Part shown: positions 35,167 to 43,457 of the stretch, piece after piece
Position numbering within the stretch: position 1 is the stretch's first letter
Layout: each line of letters starts with the position of its first letter
NCBI RefSeq assembly: GCF_001276715.1
Contig: NZ_LIUQ01000031.1
Coordinates: 1 to 64,000 of the forward strand
Direction of reading: 5' to 3'
Length of the DNA: 64,000 nt
Source of the DNA: Planktothricoides sp. SR001
Lineage (GTDB): Bacteria; Cyanobacteriota; Cyanobacteriia; Cyanobacteriales; Laspinemataceae
Translations under genes and position numbers: made by a program
Notes under the pieces: model-generated
Seen by the model: only the letters and a program-made list of their open reading frames with translations
What the model was told of the DNA's origin: nothing
Database searches by the model: none

Positions 35167-36420
35167 TTGGATGAGGTGGATGCTTTGAAGGTTTTTAGTC
35201 AGTTGGAGCCGCACTTGCGCCGCAGCTTGTTAACCTTATTTGCTGCGGGCTTATTATTTTGGTCAAGTATTGCTGCTTTACTGCCCACGTTGCCTTTGTA
35301 TATTCAATTCGTGGGGGGCAACAGCCAGCAAATAGGTATTGTCATGGGTTCCTTTGCCATTGGACTGCTGCTGTTTCGTCCCATGTTGGGGCGCATGGCA
35401 GACGATCGCAGTCGCAAGTTAGTCCTATTAATTGGCGTTGCGGTGGTAGCGATCGCCCCCTTGGGCTATCTATTTATCACATCCATTCCCTTATTAATGG
35501 TCTTGCGGGCATTTCATGGCATCAGTGTCGCCGCTTTCACCACCGGGTTTAGTGCCTTAGTTGCCGACCTCTCACCGCCAAACCAACGGGGTGAATTAAT
35601 TGGCTATATGAGTTTAGTCAATCCCATCGGAGTGGCGATCGGGCCTGCCCTGGGCGGATTTATCCAAGCTGGTTATGGCTACCCGCCATTATTTATCACT
35701 TCATTTGCCCTAGGAGTCGTGGGGTTGTTTTGTGCCAACCAAATCACCGAAGTCAAAGGGGAACCAAAAGATAGCCATCTTTCCCCTCAGCAGCAGCCAT
35801 CATTTTGGGGACTGTTGCTGACCGACCGACTCCGCATTCCGTTTGTGGTCATGTTAATGATTGGCTTAGTCTTCGGAATTATCAGTACCTTTATCCCCTT
35901 GTTCATCCAAGAGAGCAAAATTGACTTAAATCCTGGATTATTTTATAGCGCTGCTGCGGTTTCCAGTTTTAGCCTGCGGTTTGTTACGGGTCGTGCTTCC
36001 GATCGCTACGGTAGAGGACTATTTATTACCGCCAGCTTAGTCTGCTACACCATCGCCATGATCGTGCTCGGTTTCGCCCATTCACCCCATAGCGTGCTGG
36101 CAGCAGCGGTCATTGAAGGAGCGGGGGCGGGTACATTGATTCCGATGATGGTAGCACTAATGGCCGATCGCTCCTTAGCCAAAGAACGGGGTCAAGTCTT
36201 TTCTCTTTGTATTGGTGGATTTGATTTGGGAATTGCCTTGGCAGGGCCAATTTTAGGCTCTTTTGCCGATCTGTTGGGGTATCGGACTTTATTTGCGATC
36301 GCTGCTGGTCTAGCGGTGGCAGCATTAATCGTTTTCCTGACTCTATCCAGCAAAGACTTGCGACATTCTTTTAAGTTTGCGCTGGGTCGAGAAAAAGATA
36401 TCTATGCTTTGAGCGAATAA
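35167..36420 (+). CDS. MFS transporter
   Basis: About 410-417 residues, 12 predicted membrane helices, major facilitator superfamily. Motif A appears in the first half as GRMADDRSRKLVLLIGV and again in the second half as GRASDRYGRGLFITA. The middle loop (EVKGEPKDSHLSPQQQPSF) is cytoplasmic. It resembles YfcJ/Bcr-like drug or metabolite exporters; the substrate is unknown. The annotated start is a TTG at 35167. A TTG at 35185 (MKVFSQLEPHLRRS) with GAGGTGG just before it is an equally plausible start. Confidence 0.88.
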   Translation: MDEVDALKVFSQLEPHLRRSLLTLFAAGLLFWSSIAALLPTLPLYIQFVGGNSQQIGIVMGSFAIGLLLFRPMLGRMADDRSRKLVLLIGVAVVAIAPLGYLFITSIPLLMVLRAFHGISVAAFTTGFSALVADLSPPNQRGELIGYMSLVNPIGVAIGPALGGFIQAGYGYPPLFITSFALGVVGLFCANQITEVKGEPKDSHLSPQQQPSFWGLLLTDRLRIPFVVMLMIGLVFGIISTFIPLFIQESKIDLNPGLFYSAAAVSSFSLRFVTGRASDRYGRGLFITASLVCYTIAMIVLGFAHSPHSVLAAAVIEGAGAGTLIPMMVALMADRSLAKERGQVFSLCIGGFDLGIALAGPILGSFADLLGYRTLFAIAAGLAVAALIVFLTLSSKDLRHSFKFALGREKDIYALSE

Positions 36421-36444
36421 ACCTAACCATAAACCTAACAATAA

Positions 36445-36476
36445 AAAAGCCAAAACAATATAATGCTTTGGCTTTT
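36445..36476 (+). terminator. Terminator of the MFS gene
   Basis: AAAAGCCAAA and CTTTGGCTTTT form a hairpin 25 bp after the stop, ending in a short T-run. Confidence 0.7.
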
Positions 36477-36498
36477 ATCAATTATCAATGATCCATAA

Positions 36499-36770
36499 TC
36501 AATTATCCATTATCCATATTTCATCAATAGGGTTAGAGCTAAAATAGACAGATGCGACGATGTAAACCCAACTCTTTCGTTCATGGTTAATCTTTAGTGG
36601 CTGAACCCCGCAACTCGCTATCTCCTCGACATAGGTGAATACCTCTGGAGAATACGTTCGTAGGATATTGAGGCTACGGTTAATATCGGCATTAATGACT
36701 CGATTAGTAATTGTCGGTATTTCTGCCAGTCTAGAATTGCTCTTGCTTCGCCTTTGGGGAGTTTTTATGG
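36499..36770 (-). pseudogene. C-terminal remnant of an IS200/IS605-type TnpB
   Basis: The minus strand reads ITNRVINADINRSLNILR, then SPEVFTYVEEIASCGVQPLK and a short tail to the stop at 36499. The (V/I)NADINGSLNI(L/G)R signature, with the third RuvC Asp, and the following ...HPLK-like end are the C-terminus of TnpB/OrfB. The Gly of the signature is Arg here. The rest of the gene, and any TnpA, is missing, so it is a dead fragment. Confidence 0.65.
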
Positions 36771-36786
36771 TTGTCGATCGCCCGAA

Positions 36787-37662
36787 TCAATTTTTCTGTT
36801 GCCTGTTGCCTGTAAATTCGGGAAATCTCTTTTTAAATTCATTAATAATATTCTGTTGTTTGCTAGTATCTAGAACAGAAAACAATACGGTTTTAAATTT
36901 ATTGGCAAATTGACCGTTGGGTAATAAGTAATCGCCGAACATTTGAGCGACGATCGCCGGGTCATTTCTAAAGACTCCACAGCCCCAAGCGCCTAATATT
37001 AGAACATCGCATTGATAACTAGCAGCTAAACTTAAAATCTTGGCACCGCGATCCCGCAATACTTCAGGGATTTTGTTCATATCTTCCGGTTGATTTCTAG
37101 CAATCATTCCCGCATTCGGGGCGGCACTGGTAATAAAATCAACCCGATAAGGGGTTTCTAATAAAGTTCCGTCATCTTTACGGAATACTGGACAACCGGG
37201 AGAATAAATCATCCGATTAGAATATAAAAGCGATCGATTAGCCCGATGAAATTCATAGTATTGAGGACAGTTTAAAAGGCTTGGATAAAGTGCGGAACTT
37301 CGGGCTAAACTTTCTTCTTGGGCTTGGGCTCCATTGAGAAATCCACCGCCCGGATTTTTCGCCGAAGCAAAATTCAGGACAGCAATTTTCCTGATTTGTT
37401 TTTCAGTGAGCGATCGCGCCATCCGTTCTGCACCCATCAGGGTAGTTTCATTTCTCACCTCAAATTCCGTGCTAGAAAATGCCCCTGGTTGGGATAAAAC
37501 CTCTGTTTCTAAAGTAGATAAACTATCAGGATCATAGTATTTTGTGGCCGCGACACAAGCTGTTATATGATGACCAATTTTAATTTCTGTACCCTTGAGG
37601 TTCAGGTAGTAACCTGTTTTGAGAATATTCAGAGTATCTTGGGCGATCGCCTTTCGGTTCAT
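36787..37662 (-). CDS. TIGR02452 family protein, microbial PARG-like (macro fold)
   Basis: 291 residues of the TIGR02452/DUF2263 family, whose macro-domain fold resembles poly(ADP-ribose) glycohydrolase. The catalytic signature GGGFLNGAQAQEES (near 104-117) contains the Gly-rich loop and the QEE-type glutamates needed for ADP-ribose-chain hydrolysis. VLNFASAKNPGGG precedes it and LGAWGCGVFRNDP follows, lining the ADP-ribose pocket. It should remove ADP-ribose from proteins or nucleic acids. No ADP-ribosyltransferase lies beside it. It sits between a dead TnpB fragment and a tRNA pair, an accessory position. Confidence 0.85.
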   Translation of the reverse strand: MNRKAIAQDTLNILKTGYYLNLKGTEIKIGHHITACVAATKYYDPDSLSTLETEVLSQPGAFSSTEFEVRNETTLMGAERMARSLTEKQIRKIAVLNFASAKNPGGGFLNGAQAQEESLARSSALYPSLLNCPQYYEFHRANRSLLYSNRMIYSPGCPVFRKDDGTLLETPYRVDFITSAAPNAGMIARNQPEDMNKIPEVLRDRGAKILSLAASYQCDVLILGAWGCGVFRNDPAIVAQMFGDYLLPNGQFANKFKTVLFSVLDTSKQQNIINEFKKRFPEFTGNRQQKN

Positions 37663-37750
37663 AATGATTAGCTCCGATTTACAGTGACTAATTCAATGGT
37701 AGCCAATTCACTGACAACGGCACCGCGACCAACTCCCATCACATCTTTAA

Positions 37751-37822
37751 TGGCGGGGGTAGGAGTCGAACCTACTTATTTCAGCTTCTGAGACTGACAA
37801 GCTACCGTAGCTTATCCCCGCA
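37751..37822 (-). tRNA. Atypical tRNA with CAG anticodon (Leu by codon)
   Basis: The 72-nt minus-strand sequence folds as a class I cloverleaf. D stem AAGC/GCTT, anticodon stem TCAGT/GCTGA with loop CTCAGAA, 5-nt variable loop, T stem GTAGG/CCTAC with loop TTCGACT, and an acceptor of six pairs plus a T1-C72 mismatch. The anticodon is CAG, which reads the Leu codon CUG, but bacterial tRNA-Leu is class II with a long variable arm. The identity is therefore uncertain, and it may be a degenerate or specialised tRNA. Confidence 0.7.
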
Positions 37823-37831
37823 TTTCATCAA

Positions 37832-37903
37832 TAGCCCCAACGGGATTTGAACCCGTGTTTTCTGATCGAAAGTCAGAAATCCTCACCACTAGACGATGGG
37901 GCC
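37832..37903 (-). tRNA. tRNA-Glu (TTC)
   Basis: The 72-nt minus-strand sequence folds into a standard cloverleaf. It has the Glu-type D arm (TCGTCTAGTGG), anticodon loop CTTTCGA (anticodon TTC) on a TCTGA/TCAGA stem extendable by two A-T pairs, and T arm ACGGG-TTCAAAT-CCCGT. It is 9 bp upstream of the CAG tRNA on the same strand. The anticodon stem differs from the usual ACCTCC/GGAGGT, so it may be a second, divergent tRNA-Glu. Confidence 0.9.
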
Positions 37904-38448
37904 TTTGTAATTGGCGCAAATTCTCCGAAGAATGAATCTTTTTAAAGATTTATCCGCAGGATTTGGGCTTTTTTTGGACGTAGCAGCAGTGAGCGATCGC
38001 TTTTTTTGGGTTTTGCTGGATTGGCTGCTTAAGCCGTTTGGCTCTCTCCTGTCCCTCACATTTGTATACTACATTATATACTACATATTGTCAATGGGTG
38101 GGACGAAAAAATTTTTATTTAAAGAGTGCTTCTCTAGATATCAGGCTAAAACTCTTGTTTTATAAGGATTTAAATAAAGATTTATGAAAAAATACGCAGA
38201 GATTACAGGGTGAAAACGGCTAAAATGATGTAGTATGCGTAAGTACAGGTTGGCAATTTATATATTAAGTAAAGATTAAACCGTGAGGGGCGATCGCCCT
38301 AGATTTCCGTGGGACAATATGCTACAAATGAGGGGTCAGACCCATCAGGGTGCTAGGTCGATGAATAGAGACAGCACTCGAAGATCGGTGGCATCCACAA
38401 AATTTCTCAGTCACTTGTGAATGATTCACCCCAAGAGAGTTCTCAATT
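37904..38448. other. Intergenic region, no gene seen
   Basis: 545 bp, AT-rich in the middle, with two HIP1 sites. Nothing with protein-like composition was found. A small RNA cannot be excluded in the more GC-rich part near 38290-38400, but there is no specific evidence for one. Confidence 0.5.
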
Positions 38449-38654
38449 ATGAATACTCACGCTCGCTGTACCCTGTCTCAGTTAACCAGTAGCCAATTGA
38501 ATGTATTTTGAACAGTGGTCGAATTACTCGCGCCGATCAAAATGCGTTGCTGAAAATTTTTGCCTGGGAAAATCCCATGAGTAAAGAAGACCAAAGGCGA
38601 CTTAAACAAGTTTTTGATAGTCTGGATATGGGGTTATTGCAAGTAATTGATTAG
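38449..38654 (+). pseudogene. Frameshifted small cyanobacterial protein gene
   Basis: The frame starts MNTHARCTLSQLTSSQLNVF and stops. With one extra T in the TTTT run near 38508 it would continue LNSGRITRADQNALLKIFAW, then SKEDQRRLKQVFDSLDMGLL and QVID. The composite of ~68 residues resembles small helical proteins common in cyanobacteria (acidic, R-I-T-R-A-D-Q pattern). A single-base deletion has apparently broken it. A sequencing error would give the same picture. Confidence 0.5.
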
Positions 38655-39000
38655 TGGTATGGCATCAGTTAAAGATTGAATCTGAGTGAGTCATAATGTT
38701 TGGTTTGGTATCCCTGATGAGCGATTGATTTCAGCTTTTTTATGACGATTCTTCTCCAGATATTTTTTGATATTTTTATAATGAGCAATTTTTTGGATTT
38801 TACCTGATGTGTTTTTTCAAATTTAATATGATTCAATATCCCAAGGGGCGCACAATGTTGTGCGCCCTTGATATTTTCTGGAAAATTTTGCGGTTTTTCG
38901 GAATGTAGGGGTCAACAGCCGTTGACCCCTACATGACGCAATTTTCTAGACGCAATTTTCTAGACGCAATTTTCTAGACGCAATTTTCTATAATTGCGAT
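38655..39000. repeat. Intergenic hairpins and a 14-bp tandem repeat
   Basis: A hairpin with arms CAAGGGGCGCACA and its complement lies at 38843-38871. A second, with arm GTAGGGGTCAA, is at 38905-38932. Four copies of GACGCAATTTTCTA follow at 38935-38990, just after the stop of the 131-residue minus-strand gene. No gene. Confidence 0.9.
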
Positions 39001-39396
39001 TTAATCGACTTCTTTGAGCAAAGATGCGCCGGTTTGAGCCTGTTCCCAGCATTTAAACAGATATAATTCCGTGCGATCGCTCATTACCGTGAGAAATAAA
39101 CCCTCAGCCGTATGGGAATTAGAAGCAATCCAAGTCCCTTGTAAAGTGACTTCGATGTAATCTTCATCGGCAACAGACAACTCGATTTTTTCACTGTCAT
39201 AACGCAGGGCCTCTGTATGAAGCACATTCACCAAAGGCAAATCTGCGGGCAGCAAAAACGACGCTTTGCTGGGTTCGACGAGGACACTTTGACCAACTCG
39301 CATAGCCAAAATAACTCGCCGCACAACTAACTGCTCCAGGGAGTCAGCCAGAAGCTCTAGGTTAAAGCCGGTTTCTGTATATGTAATCTTCAACAT
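39001..39396 (-). CDS. Conserved hypothetical protein, 131 aa
   Basis: No named family recognised. A soluble, strand-rich protein (LELLADSLEQLVVRRVILAM, SVLVEPSKASFLLPADLP, VNVLHTEALRYDSEKIELSV) with three clear beta-alternating blocks and no signal peptide. It lies downstream of the HNH endonuclease gene on the same strand, 67 bp away, possibly cotranscribed. The start ATG (MLKITYTETGFNLELL) is the only one in the frame. Codon use is ordinary. Confidence 0.75.
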   Translation of the reverse strand: MLKITYTETGFNLELLADSLEQLVVRRVILAMRVGQSVLVEPSKASFLLPADLPLVNVLHTEALRYDSEKIELSVADEDYIEVTLQGTWIASNSHTAEGLFLTVMSDRTELYLFKCWEQAQTGASLLKEVD

Positions 39397-39462
39397 TTCC
39401 GGGTAGGGATTCTTTTCCTGTGAGAGTGCTTAATCTCTTGGCTGAGGGTAAAAAAACATTTC

Positions 39463-39990
39463 TCAGCCTGATAACTGCTGTTCCCGCCAAAAATGTTCGG
39501 CAAAAGCAACAGCGGGGTGGATAGGGGCGCGTGGTTTGGTTAACAGTGGCATTCCCGCTTGTTGCGGAGTGCGATCGCCCTTGCGGCAATTGCAAGAATT
39601 GCAAGCAGTGATGACGTTATCCCAAGTATGACTACCCCCTTTGGATCGGGGAATTACGTGATCTAAAGTTAAATTTTTGTGACTGCCACAATATTGGCAC
39701 TGGTGACGATCGCGCCTAAGTACCTCTCGACGGTTCACTGGTGGCACTTTCCAGATCCGTTCATTCCCGGTAAAGGTTAAACGAATTTGAGTGGGTACTT
39801 GCATCACTAGAGAAGGCGATCGCACCGCTATACAGGTGCAGCCGATCTCCGAAGGGCTGAAATCCAAAGGTTCAGCTTTTCCGGTCACTAACAGCGCGAT
39901 CGCTCGTTTAATATTGACCCGACTAATCGGTAAATAATTTTTAGAAAAAACCACCACCGACTTACTTAAGACGTCTGTTATCCCAGTCAC
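39463..39990 (-). CDS. HNH endonuclease
   Basis: 175 residues. The C-terminal HNH nuclease has both zinc-binding CxxC pairs (CQYCGSHKNLTLDHVIP and CNSCNCRKGDRTP) and the HNH core LDHVIPRSKGGSHTWDNVIT. The N-terminal ~75 residues (VVFSKNYLPISRVNIKRAIA) form the lead domain typical of a conserved cyanobacterial/plant HNH family, distinct from phage terminase-associated or intron HNH enzymes. It is probably a DNA repair or recombination nuclease rather than a homing enzyme, since no intron or intein is nearby. Confidence 0.9.
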   Translation of the reverse strand: MTGITDVLSKSVVVFSKNYLPISRVNIKRAIALLVTGKAEPLDFSPSEIGCTCIAVRSPSLVMQVPTQIRLTFTGNERIWKVPPVNRREVLRRDRHQCQYCGSHKNLTLDHVIPRSKGGSHTWDNVITACNSCNCRKGDRTPQQAGMPLLTKPRAPIHPAVAFAEHFWREQQLSG

Positions 39991-40012
39991 GACTTTGCTC
40001 CTGATTAAAATA

Positions 40013-40040
40013 GCCCCCGCTTCACCAAGAAAGCGGGGGC
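40013..40040 (-). terminator. Terminator after the 92-aa gene
   Basis: Hairpin GCCCCCGCTT / AAGCGGGGGC with an 8-base loop. On the minus strand it is followed by TATTTTAA. It lies between the stop at 40065 and the HNH start. Confidence 0.8.
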
Positions 40041-40064
40041 TAGAGAATTTAAAGTCTTTTAAGC

Positions 40065-40343
40065 CTATACTGGCACAGCATAATTATGGCTGTACCTCCC
40101 GCGATATCTATTCAGTTGTGGTCTATCCAACCGATAGTCTTCGGTTGAATCTAAATTTTCATTAATCTCTTCTACAGCATTGACTGCTGTAAACAGGCAC
40201 GATGCTCCCTGTTTCTCGCCACCGGGCTCAAAATGGCATATCCCCAGCATAGCGGTTGTCCAGATGCCATTGATGTCATCTAGACCACTGCCAAAGCTAC
40301 TGGCGAAATGCCGTGTGAGTGAATAGGTGGATGAGTATGTCAC
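40065..40343 (-). CDS. Small hypothetical protein, 92 aa
   Basis: Starts with GTG (MTYSSTYSLTRHFASSFGSG) after a GAGGAAA ribosome site and ends just before a good terminator, which supports a real gene. The sequence (HFEPGGEKQGASCLFTAVNA, then Tyr/Arg-rich RLDRPQLNRYRGRYSHNYAV) shows no known domain or signal peptide. It is divergent from the ribbon-helix-helix-like gene at 40435, sharing a 91-bp promoter region. Confidence 0.6.
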   Translation of the reverse strand: MTYSSTYSLTRHFASSFGSGLDDINGIWTTAMLGICHFEPGGEKQGASCLFTAVNAVEEINENLDSTEDYRLDRPQLNRYRGRYSHNYAVPV

Positions 40344-40368
40344 AGGTTTCCTCGTTGAAAGCTACTAC

Positions 40369-40396
40369 TTGAATCCTACAAAAAACATACTACACT
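40369..40396 (+). promoter_or_regulatory. Possible promoter of the 111-aa gene
   Basis: TTGAAT (40369-40374) and TACACT (40391-40396) are separated by 16 bp, 38 bp before the ATG. AGAGGAAAA is a clear ribosome site. The promoter call is only pattern-based. Confidence 0.35.
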
Positions 40397-40434
40397 AATA
40401 ATACAGATATGTCTACCCATAAGAGGAAAAAATT

Positions 40435-40770
40435 ATGTCCGCAATCACAAAAACCCCAACCACCGAAATGGAAGTCACCAGCATCCGTCTAGAGAGAGAG
40501 CTAAAAAACCAACTCAAAGCGATCGCCGGGAATCAAGGCTATCAAGCACTAATTCGGGAAGTGCTCTGGAAGTTCGTGCAGCATAAATCTGGAGATGTGA
40601 AATCTTACCTTTCGCGATCGGATATTCGAGCCAGCTTTGATGCTACAGCGCAACATGAGGAACGGTGCGCCATTACTGGCAAGATTATTCGACCCAATGA
40701 ACCGATGTTACTTGGACTGACCGTGACCGGAGAAATGATACCCCTCAGCAAAGAGAGTTTAGCTGGCTAG
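40435..40770 (+). CDS. Ribbon-helix-helix-like small protein
   Basis: 111 residues. VTSIRLERELKNQLKAIAGN followed by GYQALIREVLWKFV is a strand-helix-helix of the CopG/Arc/MetJ type, expected to bind DNA as a dimer. The second half contains EERCAITGKIIRPNEPMLLG, where the cysteine and I-T-G-K-x-I turn recall a small zinc-ribbon-like knuckle with one Cys left. This architecture is common in cyanobacteria. It may regulate the divergent 92-aa gene or itself. No toxin is adjacent. Confidence 0.75.
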   Translation: MSAITKTPTTEMEVTSIRLERELKNQLKAIAGNQGYQALIREVLWKFVQHKSGDVKSYLSRSDIRASFDATAQHEERCAITGKIIRPNEPMLLGLTVTGEMIPLSKESLAG

Positions 40771-40820
40771 GGCTGATGCTCCCCCGTGCCGAACGTCTGG
40801 CGATCGGGGGAGCCGTTTTG
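40771..40820 (+). terminator. Terminator after the ribbon-helix-helix gene
   Basis: GCTCCCCCG (40778-40786) pairs with CGGGGGAGC (40805-40813), followed by CGTTTTG. It lies between convergent genes and may serve both. Confidence 0.7.
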
Positions 40821-40824
40821 TCGA

Positions 40825-41748
40825 TCATAGATTTCCGGCGCTTAAAATTGCCCGAACTGCCGCTAACAGCTTGCCATGACTAGACCCATTACTGCCAATC
40901 AAGCAGCCCCATTGGTTCACATCCTCGGAATCATAACTCAGGGGTTCCCCGTTGAGATGGGTTAATTTTCCCCCCGCTTCGGTGAGAATTAATTCCGGGG
41001 CTGCCAAGTCCCAATGTTTAGGGGCTGATTTTCCCGAAAAGGAAATATAAATATCCCCTTGTTGTTCCACGATCGCCGCAATGCGGCAACCAATACTGCC
41101 GATTTGATATTCTTGGCGACAGGGTAAAGTATGTAAGATTTTTTTAAATTCTGGGGTTTGCCGGTGTTTTGTCACTAAAATGGTTAAGTCTTCCAGGCGA
41201 TCGCGCTGAGAAACTTGTAGCTGCTTCACCTCACCACTGCGAGTTTCTACAAAAGCCCCCATACCTTTTTGAGCATAATATAATTTCCCCGCTTCTGGAA
41301 CCACGACCACCGCTAACATGGGTCTGCCTTCATAGACCAAGGCAATATGCACCGCATAGTAATCATTATGGTGAATAAAACCCCCGGTTCCATCGAGGGG
41401 GTCAATAATCCATAACCAGGAATTTTCGCCTTTAAACGCTTGATGGTGATCGGTTTCTTCGCTGAGATAACTAAATTCTTCCTGACCGAAGGCAATGCGT
41501 AATTTTCTTAGGATATACTCATTGGCCGCTAAATCCGCAGCAGTCACTACCCCATCTTTTTTTTGTTGAATTCCCAGGGTTAAATTCGCGGTTCCGTGAT
41601 AGTAACCTTGCAGAATATCCGCCGCACCCCAACCAACTTGACGGGCGATCGCGCCGATTTGTTTTAGTTGTTCATCTGTCAAACCAAGCACGATATTATC
41701 CCTTTTAAAAATTTGGTGGCTTTTAGCAATATCGGCTTCATTTATCAA
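40825..41748 (-). CDS. cysQ: 3'(2'),5'-bisphosphate nucleotidase / inositol-monophosphatase family (CysQ-like)
   Basis: 307 residues. Mg2+-dependent phosphatase of the IMPase superfamily. The metal site is complete: SEETDHH (first Glu), IIDPLDGTGGF near 115-125 and WDLAAPELILTEAGG near the C-terminus. The D-P-L-D-G-T-x-x-F spacing and AANEYILRKL place it with CysQ-type enzymes that remove the 3' phosphate of PAP (and PAPS) in sulfur assimilation. Inositol phosphatase activity is possible. It has an N-terminal extension of about 25 residues compared with short IMPases. Confidence 0.85.
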   Translation of the reverse strand: MINEADIAKSHQIFKRDNIVLGLTDEQLKQIGAIARQVGWGAADILQGYYHGTANLTLGIQQKKDGVVTAADLAANEYILRKLRIAFGQEEFSYLSEETDHHQAFKGENSWLWIIDPLDGTGGFIHHNDYYAVHIALVYEGRPMLAVVVVPEAGKLYYAQKGMGAFVETRSGEVKQLQVSQRDRLEDLTILVTKHRQTPEFKKILHTLPCRQEYQIGSIGCRIAAIVEQQGDIYISFSGKSAPKHWDLAAPELILTEAGGKLTHLNGEPLSYDSEDVNQWGCLIGSNGSSHGKLLAAVRAILSAGNL

Positions 41749-41823
41749 ATGAGCCGTTGGCTATTGGCTGTTTTCTTCTATCATTGCACGGTTATTTTAT
41801 CACAATTTATTAATAAAAAAACC

Positions 41824-41851
41824 AGAGGGGCGATGTAGCGATCGCCCCTCT
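41824..41851 (-). terminator. Terminator of the PEP-CTERM gene
   Basis: AGAGGGGCGAT / ATCGCCCCTCT hairpin with a 6-base loop. On the minus strand it is followed by GGTTTTTTTATT, a classic U-run. Confidence 0.85.
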
Positions 41852-41904
41852 GCTTTGATTTATTTAACCAGGCCGGTTATTTTCAACTGGCTATGGTTGA
41901 GGAA

Positions 41905-42720
41905 TTAGCTGGCTTTGTTGGCTTTGCGTTTGCGAGCCGCAACTAAAGCACCACCACCGAGAACAGTTCCTAAGATAGTCAGAGGTTCTGGTGCAGCTTC
42001 GGAAACCATGCCGCCACCTTCGTCACCACCACCGCTGGATACTGGAGTGCTAGGAATAGAAGGTTCTTCGACAACCGCCGGTGGTGTGCTGCCACCAGTG
42101 CTAGGGGTCGTGCTACTATCATAGTTACCAGGGATAGCAGCGCTGCCGGTTTTGCTGCTTTCAGCACGGCCATTAGAGGTATTGCCAACACTCATCAGAC
42201 GAGTACCAATCATGTCAGAGCTAAAGTCAGCGAGGGAAACCCCAGAGAGTTTGAATGTAGCAGTTTGATAGTCGTCTTTGCCGCCTTTGAGACCTTCGGA
42301 GCCGATTTCCACCCCTAAGTTGAAGCTGGCTTTCATGCCGTTTAGATCCGCACTGTTGCTAACTCCGCCCTTCGTGGCATTGCTGGCACCGCTGATACCT
42401 GTCACCGGGCCACCACCGGCACCTCTGACACTGACTCCACCGGCATTGGGAAGGTTAAACCAAACAGCCCGCAAGTCGCCAGTCCATCCTGCGGAACTCG
42501 GTACGACGTTAACTTTGACTTCTACTCCTCCGTTGACTTCTTTTAAGTTGACGCTGACGGTGGGATAGTCTTGGGTATTCGAGTTGGTCTTGTCGGTGAG
42601 GGTCAGGGTTTTTTCAGCGGCTTGGGCTGGCATGACTGATAACATGGCAGAGGCGATCGCCATCGTTCCAGCAAGTACAGCACCTTTAGATGTAAAAAGT
42701 TTAGTGGTCATCATGGTCAT
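41905..42720 (-). CDS. PEP-CTERM-type exported protein
   Basis: 271 residues. Signal peptide: MTMMTTKLFTSKGAVLAGTM with cleavage after AQA. The mature part is a strand-rich domain (VNLKEVNGGVEVKVNVVPSS, FKLSGVSLADFSSDM). Then a Ser/Thr/Pro/Gly-rich linker (~200-240) and a C-terminal tripartite tail: the PEP motif (PEPLTILGTVLGG), a hydrophobic helix and a basic end (ARKRKANKAS). Such tails direct proteins to the exosortase pathway and the cell surface. The domain resembles cohesin-like secreted proteins but I cannot name it. No exosortase gene is in the window. A strong downstream terminator and a long leader region suggest solid expression. Confidence 0.85.
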   Translation of the reverse strand: MTMMTTKLFTSKGAVLAGTMAIASAMLSVMPAQAAEKTLTLTDKTNSNTQDYPTVSVNLKEVNGGVEVKVNVVPSSAGWTGDLRAVWFNLPNAGGVSVRGAGGGPVTGISGASNATKGGVSNSADLNGMKASFNLGVEIGSEGLKGGKDDYQTATFKLSGVSLADFSSDMIGTRLMSVGNTSNGRAESSKTGSAAIPGNYDSSTTPSTGGSTPPAVVEEPSIPSTPVSSGGGDEGGGMVSEAAPEPLTILGTVLGGGALVAARKRKANKAS

Positions 42721-43457
42721 TTCTCCTGTTCTTTGGTAGCGAATCTCAATGCGTGAGTAGTTTTCTAACGGTGGAGGGTGTTATTGCCTAGCATCGGTGT
42801 TGTTGTAGAACTACCACATTGCCGAAGATATATTTTTCACCCTGAGAACATCTGGAGCCTGATAAAGAAATCCCTGGACATCTAAAATAATTAAAGAGCA
42901 CACCCGTTAACAGTCACCTGGTTATTTTTATTTTAAGCAATTGCTCCAGATAGTTCGTTATTTATCTGATTTGCTTCATTTGCTCCGATCATAGCAACAT
43001 TCATCGGGGTTTGGCAAGGGGTAATCTCGAATTTTACAAAAAAAATATAATTCCTTGATAATTGTAGAAATTTAGGAAAATTTTTAAGTATTGTACTCAG
43101 TAGCGATCGCCTTAATGCTTAATTAAATTTTCTGCCTTCGGTTTATATACCGACTTTTTATTCCGTGATTATACGGATATGATATCAATGATTTACGGAG
43201 AAAATTTTTAATTTTTTACTAAAAAACATTTTGATAGCTTTTGTTTCACATAGCTGGCAATCAGGCACTCTGTCATAATCATCCTATGTTCCATCAAAAA
43301 TGCAACCGTAAGGGCGCGAAACCTTGTCGTTCTTAGGGCGCAACCATTGCGCCCCTACGCCCAAATCCTTATTTTTACGGAGACGGTAAAAATCCAATCA
43401 GGCCAGACGATCGCTCCTGAGTAGCCCCTGAGTGGTCTGGCCCCCTAAGTATAAAAC
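42721..43457. other. Long intergenic region upstream of the PEP-CTERM gene
   Basis: 737 bp, AT-rich between 42880 and 43260. An AGGGCGCAACCATTGCGCCCCT hairpin sits near 43336-43357. No gene-like frame is seen. The PEP-CTERM promoter and any long 5' leader must lie in the left part. Confidence 0.6.

Noticed and set aside
40435-40770. Antitoxin of a toxin-antitoxin pair
   Set aside because: It has a ribbon-helix-helix-like N-terminus, but no toxin-like gene is adjacent and it has its own terminator.
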